From an uncultured Hyphomonadaceae bacterium (lineage in GTDB: Bacteria > Pseudomonadota > Alphaproteobacteria > Caulobacterales > Hyphomonadaceae): DNA of 12,525 nt. Shown piece by piece: positions 7,126-12,525 of the stretch; the stretch's first letter is position 1, and every line of letters starts with the position of its first letter. Position numbers and translations under genes: made by a program. The notes under the pieces are model-generated. The model did not search any database and was not told the DNA's origin. It was given only the letters and a program-made list of their open reading frames with translations. The DNA lies in assembly GCA_937873805.1 (NCBI GenBank), contig CALMWO010000248.1, forward strand, positions 1 to 12,525, in the 5' to 3' direction.

Positions 7126-7156
7126 GCATTTTCTCCTTGGTCAGTCGACGGATCGA

Positions 7157-7426
7157 TCAGGCGGCCGGCACGCAGGACGGTAGACGCATGCGGTCGTCGG
7201 CATTGCAGCTGTAAGTTGCGGCGCCGGCGCGTGCGTCCCATGTCCATTTGGCTGCGCCACGCTGAGGATTGCTGATCTCGACGGCGGCGGCGTCCAGTTC
7301 AGGCACCGCTTCAACCGTAGCGGCCTGAAGTTTGGCGGTATCCGTTGCCTCTCCGGCCTGCGCACACGCAGCCAGAGACAGCGCGGTCGCCGCCAGACAG
7401 AAGACAGACAGGAACTTTTTCTTCAT
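7157..7426 (-). CDS. Small predicted lipoprotein (89 aa)
   Basis: I do not recognise a family. The N-terminus is a clear lipoprotein signal: MKKK, a hydrophobic core, and lipobox L18-A-A-C21. The residue after Cys21 is Ala, which favours outer-membrane delivery. The mature part is 69 aa: an Ala/Glu-rich segment to about residue 50, then WTWDA (61-65), a Tyr, and two cysteines (Cys74 and Cys85) around DDRMRLPS that could form a disulfide. AAGGAG at 7438-7433 gives a good ribosome-binding site before ATG 7426. It is first in a two-gene operon with the 33-aa membrane protein. Upstream are an extended -10 and a FixK/FNR-like box at -41.5, suggesting micro-oxic induction. The envelope location is well supported; the function is unknown. 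Confidence 0.85.
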   Translation of the reverse strand: MKKKFLSVFCLAATALSLAACAQAGEATDTAKLQAATVEAVPELDAAAVEISNPQRGAAKWTWDARAGAATYSCNADDRMRLPSCVPAA

Positions 7427-7448
7427 ATGCGTCTCCTTCGCTGCGAAA

Positions 7449-7457
7449 GAGATAGCA
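7449..7457 (-). promoter_or_regulatory. Extended -10 of the lipoprotein operon
   Basis: On the minus strand TGC-TATCTC (7457-7449) resembles an extended -10 element. It would start transcription at A7442, giving a 16-nt leader with a good ribosome-binding site. The hexamer itself matches TATAAT only in its first three bases. The spacing to the FixK-like box is exactly that of class II FNR/FixK promoters. Confidence 0.45.
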
Positions 7458-7475
7458 GCCGGAGAAATCCGGCTG
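7456..7475. repeat. 8-bp inverted repeat with GAAA loop between box and -10
   Basis: CAGCCGGA (7456-7463) and TCCGGCTG (7468-7475) are perfect inverted repeats separated by GAAA. The repeat fills the spacer between the FixK-like box and the -10 of the lipoprotein operon, a position suited to a second regulator. It could equally fold in RNA. Confidence 0.45.
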
Positions 7476-7476
7476 T

Positions 7477-7490
7477 CTGATCCACGTCAA
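7477..7490. promoter_or_regulatory. FixK/FNR-type binding site
   Basis: CTGAT-CCAC-GTCAA (on the minus strand TTGAC-GTGG-ATCAG) matches the alphaproteobacterial FixK/FnrL pattern TTGAY-N4-RTCAA in all but one fixed base. Its centre, 7483.5, is at -41.5 from A7442 for the lipoprotein operon. On the other side, TTTTAT at 7512-7517 is a possible -10 for the kinase gene at nearly the same spacing. Neighbouring fixI/ccoS genes support an oxygen-linked regulon. Confidence 0.6.
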
Positions 7491-7549
7491 ATGGACCAAC
7501 CGCGATCCGCCTTTTATGGGCGCAAATCCTGCGAACGGCCGAGGCGGCA

Positions 7550-9172
7550 ATGACATTTGAACGCGGCTTGCCCACGCCTGCGCCCGGTCTGAGGGCTGGC
7601 GCACGCGCACCCGCGCCGGTAGTGCTAGAACAAGCCTATCAGCTACCGGGTTCGACCTTGAAAGATCTTATCGGAGACAACCGTTTCCTCGTCGTTCCGG
7701 AGACAATGGTCGATGGCCTGATCGTCATCGATGTGGCGGGCACGATCCATTATGTGAACCCCGCCTGTACCGTGCTTTTCAAGTACGCGCGGGAGCACCT
7801 GATCGGCCAGAATGTGAAAATGCTGATGCCCTCGCCTTTCCGGGAGCATCATGACGGCTATCTGGCGCGCCATCGCGAAACGGGCGTCAAGCGCATCATC
7901 GGGATCGGGCGTGAACTGCAGGGACTGAAATCGGATGGTACGATCTTCCCTATGTATCTCTCGGTGGGACAGGCACGTACCGGGGAAGACGGCATCTTCG
8001 TCGGCATCATTTACGACCTGACCGAGAAGAAGCGCGCTGAGGAAACCATCCTTCACCACCAGAAGCTGGATGCGATCGGCCAGCTTTCGGGCGGCATCGC
8101 GCATGACTTCAACAACATCCTGAGCGTGATCGGCGGCAATCTGGAGATGATCGCGGCGGGCGATCTTTCACCTTCGGGCCGGCGCGCGGTGGCGCGCGCG
8201 CAGGAGGCAGCCGCGCGGGCGGCGCGCATCACACAGCGCCTCCTCGCCTTTGCCCGCAAACAGCCGTTGAATCAGCAAGTGATCGACGTCACCAAGGCGC
8301 TGGGCGACATGGCGGAAATGCTCCAGCGCACAATTGGCGAAGCAGTTGCAGTCGAGATGCATCTGACGCCCGGCGTCGGCCAAGTGAGTACAGACATCGA
8401 CCAGTTTGAGACGGCAATCCTCAACCTTGCCGTCAACGCACGTGACGCAATGCCGTCTGGCGGAAGACTCGTGATCGAAGCTGAGCGCGTGACGATCGGC
8501 GATGATATGCATGGCGACGAAGAAACGCCGCCCGGCGATTATATCCGCGTGTCGATCTCGGACACTGGCGCGGGCATGACGCCAGAGGTTCGCGCACGTG
8601 CGATCGAACCATTCTTCACGACCAAGGATGTTGGATCGGGCACGGGGCTCGGCCTCAGCATGGTCTATGGCTTCATGAAGCAGATCGGTGGGCACGCAAA
8701 CCTGTACAGCGAAGTTGGCCAGGGGACGCGAGTGAGCCTGTTTTTCCCCCGCCTTGCCACGAATGCTGCGCTCGAACGCGACACGCCGGATACGTCGATA
8801 CCCATCGGCGCCGGCGAAACCATTCTTGTCGTCGAAGACGATGCTGATGTACGCCAGATAACGGTCTCACGGCTGGAGGGTTTGGGCTACCGGCTGCGGA
8901 TCGCAGTCGACGGGCGCGGCGCGCTGGAGGTTGCGAAGACCAGCAATGATATCCGACTGGCGTTGATTGACGTGGTGATGCCAGGCGGCATGGACGGGCA
9001 TGCCGTGGCCGATGAGATGGAAAAGATAGCGCCGCAGATCAAGCTGATCCTGACATCCGGCTACTCTCCTCGGATGGCTGCAAGCGGCGCGACACAGTCG
9101 CGCGCCTTCCTTCCAAAGCCATCAACGCGCGCCCAGGTTGCGAGGATCGTGCGATCCGTGCTGGACAGCTAG
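7550..9172 (+). CDS. FixL-like PAS hybrid histidine kinase with C-terminal receiver
   Basis: This 540-aa hybrid sensor kinase has no visible membrane segment. A PAS domain (about 45-158) closely resembles FixL, with NVKMLMPSPFREHHDGYLARH and IIGIGRELQG. A HisKA domain follows with phospho-acceptor His185 in GGIAHDFNN, then a HATPase with DTGAGM and GTGLGLSMVYGF, and a receiver (about 420-540) with LVVEDD, phospho-acceptor Asp474 in LIDVVMPGGMDG, and Lys in LPKPS. In an ungapped alignment with FixL, the proximal heme His of HIIGIGR is Arg115. Oxygen sensing by b-type heme is therefore not expected, though the fold may bind another ligand. The ATG at 7550 has a weak GAGG upstream. The stop overlaps that of the convergent response regulator. 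The kinase may act in micro-oxic control with the neighbouring fix genes; the partner is unknown. Confidence 0.92.
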   Translation: MTFERGLPTPAPGLRAGARAPAPVVLEQAYQLPGSTLKDLIGDNRFLVVPETMVDGLIVIDVAGTIHYVNPACTVLFKYAREHLIGQNVKMLMPSPFREHHDGYLARHRETGVKRIIGIGRELQGLKSDGTIFPMYLSVGQARTGEDGIFVGIIYDLTEKKRAEETILHHQKLDAIGQLSGGIAHDFNNILSVIGGNLEMIAAGDLSPSGRRAVARAQEAAARAARITQRLLAFARKQPLNQQVIDVTKALGDMAEMLQRTIGEAVAVEMHLTPGVGQVSTDIDQFETAILNLAVNARDAMPSGGRLVIEAERVTIGDDMHGDEETPPGDYIRVSISDTGAGMTPEVRARAIEPFFTTKDVGSGTGLGLSMVYGFMKQIGGHANLYSEVGQGTRVSLFFPRLATNAALERDTPDTSIPIGAGETILVVEDDADVRQITVSRLEGLGYRLRIAVDGRGALEVAKTSNDIRLALIDVVMPGGMDGHAVADEMEKIAPQIKLILTSGYSPRMAASGATQSRAFLPKPSTRAQVARIVRSVLDS

Positions 9173-9921
9173 GACGCGGCGCCTGACCATTTGACGTCGG
9201 TGGCCAGGACATAACCTTCCCCGCGCACCGTTTGGATGAGCTGAGAGGCGTCAGCGTATGCGGCGAGCTTGCGGCGTAGGCGGCTGACCAAAGTATCGAT
9301 GCTGCGATCGAACGCATCCCAGTCGTCCTTGCGCGTGAGATCAGCGATCGTGTCACGCGAGAGGATGCGATTGGGACGTTCGATGAACGCAGCCAGCAGA
9401 TTATATTCGGCGCCGGTGAGTTCAATCACATCGCCCGAAGGGGCCAGCAACGCTCGCTCCTCGGGCCTGAACGCAAACACGGAGAAACGCCCGGTCTTTG
9501 TAGCCGTATCGGCGGAAATCGGCGACGGTGCTGATCGCGAAAAGCCGGCACGCCGGAGCACCGCACGCACGCGCGCGAGCAATTCGCGCAGTTCGAAAGG
9601 CTTGGACAGGTAATCGTCAGCGCCAACCTCCAGGCCGACAACCCGATCGACCATCGCGCCCTTGCCTGAGAGGATGATGATCGGAACGGAAGAACGCCCG
9701 CGCATTTCGGCAGCGAACGTCAAGCCGTCGCCACCGGGCATATTGATATCGAGCAGCATCAGGTCGGGCTCAGCGGCATCCAGATGGGCTCGCGCCTCAC
9801 GGACATTCGCCGCCTGGCTTACGGAATAGCCTTCGATCTCGAAAAAATCGGCCAGTGTCTCACGCAACCCGTGGTCGTCGTCGACGACGAGAAGCCTTGG
9901 CTGAGCGGTTGCATCCGACAC
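9169..9921 (-). CDS. OmpR/PhoB-family response regulator
   Basis: This is a DNA-binding two-component regulator of 250 aa. The receiver domain has the acidic pocket D14-D15-D16, phospho-acceptor Asp58 in LLDINMPGGDG, the Ser of ILSGKG, and the conserved Lys in ADDYLSKPFELREL. The C-terminal winged helix contains ELTGAEYNLL, a recognition region ending SIDTLVSRLRRKL, and the wing IQTVRGEGYVL. I prefer GTG 9921 as start because AGGGA lies 9 nt upstream and the receiver begins right after. TTG 9951 would add 10 residues without a ribosome-binding site. It lies 99 bp downstream of ccoS on the same strand with no evident terminator, so it may be cotranscribed with fixI-ccoS. Its stop overlaps the stop of the hybrid kinase (CTAG). 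Pairing with that kinase is inferred. It is not FixJ, which has a LuxR-type output domain. Confidence 0.93.
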   Translation of the reverse strand: MSDATAQPRLLVVDDDHGLRETLADFFEIEGYSVSQAANVREARAHLDAAEPDLMLLDINMPGGDGLTFAAEMRGRSSVPIIILSGKGAMVDRVVGLEVGADDYLSKPFELRELLARVRAVLRRAGFSRSAPSPISADTATKTGRFSVFAFRPEERALLAPSGDVIELTGAEYNLLAAFIERPNRILSRDTIADLTRKDDWDAFDRSIDTLVSRLRRKLAAYADASQLIQTVRGEGYVLATDVKWSGAAS

Positions 9922-10020
9922 GACGTCACGTCCCTGTTCAGCGGGCGTCAAAGCCGCTGCGTTGGCGCGCAGGTTAGCGTCAGGGATTTGGCGCCGCCAG
10001 AGTTAGTCGGTCGCACCCGC

Positions 10021-10170
10021 TCAGCCGGGATGGTCGCTTTCCTCGAGAATGCGCGCAGCCGCGCCCTTGGGATCCTCGAACTGGCCGGATTTCAGCGCCC
10101 AGCGGAAGGCGCCCAGCCCCACAAGAGCCAGAACGGCAATGCCGGGAAGCATGAGCATGAACACATTCAC
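10021..10170 (-). CDS. ccoS: cbb3-type cytochrome oxidase assembly protein CcoS
   Basis: This is a 49-aa inner-membrane protein needed for cofactor insertion into cbb3-type cytochrome c oxidase. The start is GTG 10170, read as MNVFMLML. One N-terminal membrane segment (about 4-20) is followed by the family signature GAFRWALKSGQFEDPKGAA and an acidic tail. GGGAGG lies just upstream of the GTG. The start overlaps the fixI stop as GTGA, so the two are translationally coupled, matching the usual ccoI-ccoS order. An in-frame extension to 10281 would enter fixI coding sequence and is not conserved. Confidence 0.93.
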   Translation of the reverse strand: MNVFMLMLPGIAVLALVGLGAFRWALKSGQFEDPKGAAARILEESDHPG

Positions 10171-12386
10171 GGCATGCCTCCCTGGCTGGAGCGCCGGGGC
10201 CCCGCCATGCGCAGGGCGTTCAGCGTGACGACAGCCGATGACGCCGACATGGCGACCGCGGCGATCAGCGGCGTAACCCATCCGGCCAAAGCGACGGGAA
10301 CGACCACGATGTTATACAGCGCCGCGAAGGCAAAGTTCTCGCGCATGCGTGCCCGGGCGGCGCGGGCTGTGATGACAGTGATGGCGATCGCGCGAAGACT
10401 ATCGCCGGAAAAGACGCAGTCGCTGGCTAGTCGTGAGACATCGACCGCGCCACCCGGAGCTATGGAGGCGTGAGCCCCCGCGAGCGCACCCGCATCGTTG
10501 AGGCCATCTCCAACCATGAGGATCTTCTGGCCCGACGCCTCGAGCGCCTTCACATGCGCCGCCTTGGACTGCGGCGTGGCGCGCGCCGTCCATTGTTGAA
10601 TTCCCGCAGCTTCTGCGGCCCGCGCGACCCGCTCTGCACCATCTCCGGAAAGAAGTTCGACTTCGATACCCATCGCTTTTAGCTTGGCGATCGTCTCAGC
10701 GGCTTCCGGCCTGATGGCGTCGTCGAAGTGAAATGGGGTCGGAGCTTCGCCCTCGAATGCGAACCAGAGCTCGGAGCCGCCACCCGCCATCGCTCCAAGG
10801 AAAGATGCGGAGCCGATTTTTGCACGGCGACCTTCAATCGTACCTGTGACACCCTGCCCCGGAATCTCGCGGATCACTTCCGCAACTGGCCCCGCTCCCG
10901 CCACCTTCACGAGGGCGCGCGAGAAGGGATGATGGCTGGCGCGGGCAAGCATGGCGGCGTGAGTCAGGGCCCTGCGGGCATCTTCCGACATGTTGCTCAG
11001 GACCGGGTCCCCGAGCGTGAGCGTGCCTGTCTTGTCGAGGACGACATGATCGATTGCGGCGAGCCGTTCCAGTGCGTCGCCTGAAGAAAGAAAGATGCCT
11101 TCGCGAAACAGGCGGCCTGCTGCAACGACCTGAACAAGCGGGGCAGCAAGCGCCAACGCACAGGGGCAGGTGATGATCAGCACGGTAACAGCGACATAGG
11201 CGGCCTGTGCTGCCGTCGCGCCGAACATCAGCCATCCGACAAATCCCAGAGCGGCGGTGGCGTGAACCTGCGGAACGTAAAGTTCGGCGGCTTTGTCAGC
11301 AAGGCGGCGATAGCCTGACTTCTTCTGTTCACCTGCTTCGAGCAGCCGTGCGACATCGGCCATCAGGGAGTCATTTGCGGCGGCGAGCGCGCGCACCTGG
11401 ATTGGCGCAGAGAGATTGACGGCGCCGGCATGCAGCGTTTGGCCTGTGATGGTCGCCATTGGCTCGACCTCGCCGGTCACAAGGCGAAGGTCAACGTCGC
11501 TTTCACCAGATATGATCTCGGCGTCTATAGCCAACCGTTCGCCGGCAGCGACAAGCAGGATGTCGCCGGGGCGGATGTCACTGGCACGGACGGCCTCCGC
11601 CCTTCCGTTCAGGCCAAGACGCGTCGCGGTGGCAGTCTGGAGCGAGGCCAGCTCGTTCGCGGCTGCGTAGGCTCGGCGGCGCAGACGCGCATCGAGAACA
11701 CGACCGATGAGCAGGAAAAACAGCAGCATGACCGACGCATCGAAGAAGGCATGCTGACCGCCAACACTTGTTTCATACAGGCTGAGCGCCAGAGCGAGAA
11801 TCACGGCCAGCGAAACAGGCACGTCCATGTTCAGGCGGCGAGCGCGGATCGAGGCGAGCGCGGAGGAAAAAAAGGGCTGACCTGAAATGATGGCGACAGG
11901 GATAGCTACCGCGGCCGAAAGCCAGCGGAGGATATTGCGCATGTCGGCGGGAAGATCACTACCGAACCAGAGAGGTTCGGACATGAACATGACAGCTGCG
12001 GTTCCTACGCCTGCGATCGTCAGCGCAGTGATGAGGCGACGCTCGGTACGCGCGTCTTCGACGTCGACCTTGCCCGGATCGAAAGCCGTGACACCATAGC
12101 CGAGGTCGGAGACAGTTTCCACGATGGCATGCGGCTTGAGCTGGCCTGCCCATTCGACGCGCAGGCGGCCGCTTGAGAGATTGAGGCGGGCAAGCCTGAT
12201 GCCCGGAAGCCTGCCGACATTGCTCTCGATTTTTGAGAGACACCCGCCGCAACGTGCGCCTTTGACGATCAGGTCGAGCGATTTGACTCCATCCTTCTGG
12301 GCAACGAAGGCCGAGGGGTCCTGCGCTGGTGTAGCGGTAGCCGATAGAGAGAGACCGCTGGGGCAGCCCGGAGCAATCGCGGTCAT
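10167..12386 (-). CDS. fixI: Copper-translocating P1B-type ATPase FixI/CcoI
   Basis: This is a 739-aa heavy-metal ATPase of the inner membrane that exports Cu(I) for assembly of the CuB site of cbb3 oxidase. An N-terminal heavy-metal-associated domain carries C46-G-G-C49. Further markers are membrane helices from about residue 120, the actuator TGE at 304-306, the metal-binding C407-P-C409 in the channel helix, the phosphorylated Asp451 in DKTGTLT, HHPFSRAL (HP motif), and the hinge GDGLND at 626-631 followed by AGAL rather than the common APAL. Assignment to FixI over CopA rests on coupling to ccoS and the layout of the N-terminal domain. The ATG at 12386 overlaps the stop of the upstream frame as ATGA, which favours it over TTG 12437. 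Likely part of a ccoGHIS operon running off the window end. Confidence 0.94.
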   Translation of the reverse strand: MTAIAPGCPSGLSLSATATPAQDPSAFVAQKDGVKSLDLIVKGARCGGCLSKIESNVGRLPGIRLARLNLSSGRLRVEWAGQLKPHAIVETVSDLGYGVTAFDPGKVDVEDARTERRLITALTIAGVGTAAVMFMSEPLWFGSDLPADMRNILRWLSAAVAIPVAIISGQPFFSSALASIRARRLNMDVPVSLAVILALALSLYETSVGGQHAFFDASVMLLFFLLIGRVLDARLRRRAYAAANELASLQTATATRLGLNGRAEAVRASDIRPGDILLVAAGERLAIDAEIISGESDVDLRLVTGEVEPMATITGQTLHAGAVNLSAPIQVRALAAANDSLMADVARLLEAGEQKKSGYRRLADKAAELYVPQVHATAALGFVGWLMFGATAAQAAYVAVTVLIITCPCALALAAPLVQVVAAGRLFREGIFLSSGDALERLAAIDHVVLDKTGTLTLGDPVLSNMSEDARRALTHAAMLARASHHPFSRALVKVAGAGPVAEVIREIPGQGVTGTIEGRRAKIGSASFLGAMAGGGSELWFAFEGEAPTPFHFDDAIRPEAAETIAKLKAMGIEVELLSGDGAERVARAAEAAGIQQWTARATPQSKAAHVKALEASGQKILMVGDGLNDAGALAGAHASIAPGGAVDVSRLASDCVFSGDSLRAIAITVITARAARARMRENFAFAALYNIVVVPVALAGWVTPLIAAVAMSASSAVVTLNALRMAGPRRSSQGGMP

Positions 12387-12525
12387 GGGATCACAGCGAC
12401 CTTGCTGGCACTGAAGAGCGTTGGACTGTCTGAGCAACGTCGGGCCAAAATTTTGACTTCGGCGGGCCAGGCGTGCGCACCCTCGAGATAGGCGCGATAC
12501 TCAGCCGGAATACCTCCGATGAGGG
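12383..12525 (-). CDS. 3' end of a gene upstream of fixI, possibly fixH/ccoH (partial)
   Basis: One minus-strand frame is open from the window edge to a TGA at 12385-12383 that overlaps the fixI ATG as ATGA. The visible 47 residues include IPAEYRAYLEGAHAW, then AEVKILARR, and end AVIP. In ccoGHIS operons the gene before fixI is fixH, whose C-terminal periplasmic beta domain often ends with a comparable Tyr-Trp-Arg-rich pattern. The identification rests on position and the start-stop overlap, not on a recognised motif. Confidence 0.45.
   Translation of the reverse strand, partial: LIGGIPAEYRAYLEGAHAWPAEVKILARRCSDSPTLFSASKVAVIP

Noticed and set aside
6800..7129. 109-codon minus-strand ORF sharing the ribosome-binding site of the 33-aa protein
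   Set aside because: Arg/His-rich, runs through the terminator hairpin into the methyltransferase gene, and has no domain; the frame from ATG 7125 gives a clean membrane segment.
7550..9172. Calling the kinase true FixL
   Set aside because: The proximal heme His is Arg115, and it carries a C-terminal receiver; only FixL-like is justified.
10171..10281. 86-codon version of ccoS
   Set aside because: The extra 37 codons lie inside fixI and are not part of the CcoS family; GTG 10170 has a good ribosome-binding site and overlaps the fixI stop.

Overview
The window looks like chromosomal DNA from a GC-rich alphaproteobacterium. The evidence is the high third-position GC, GTG/TTG start candidates, a fixI-ccoS unit for cbb3-type oxidase assembly, a FixL-like PAS kinase and a FixK/FNR-type box. 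Genus cannot be named from the sequence alone. No rRNA, tRNA, insertion sequence, CRISPR array or origin was seen.

Layout. (1) Positions 8-1761 (+): the end of a methionine-salvage operon, mtnC overlapping mtnA by ATGA. The mtnC product carries Glu where the HAD nucleophile Asp is expected. (2) 1762-2229: a 468-bp gap with a candidate promoter, a 28-codon leader ORF with a strong Shine-Dalgarno and a stable hairpin. It leads into 2230-4305 (+), a secreted PQQ-dependent dehydrogenase with an N-terminal cytochrome c domain. (3) A hairpin terminator separates this gene from a convergent winged-helix/TPR regulator (4372-5919, -). The regulator is divergent from a class I methyltransferase (6060-6875, +). 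The gap between them holds three tandem 11-bp units, the spacing expected of a PhoB/OmpR-type operator. (4) A bidirectional terminator (6936-6974) separates the methyltransferase from a two-gene operon on the minus strand: an 89-aa lipoprotein and a 33-aa single-pass membrane protein. A FixK/FNR-like box sits at exactly -41.5 from a plausible start site of that operon. (5) Divergent from it is a FixL-like hybrid histidine kinase (7550-9172, +) whose PAS domain lacks the heme-ligating His. Its stop codon overlaps that of an OmpR-family response regulator (9169-9921, -). (6) 10021-12386 (-): ccoS and fixI/ccoI, overlapping by GTGA and forming the copper-insertion part of a ccoGHIS operon. The tail of an upstream gene, probably fixH, runs off the window end.

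How the parts may work together. Regions 4-6 form a plausible micro-oxic respiration module: cbb3 assembly proteins, two signalling proteins and a small envelope operon with its own FixK-type promoter. The most novel candidates are that lipoprotein/small-membrane-protein operon, the non-heme FixL-like kinase, the 11-bp repeat operator and the structured leader of the PQQ dehydrogenase. All functional links are inferences from sequence and position.
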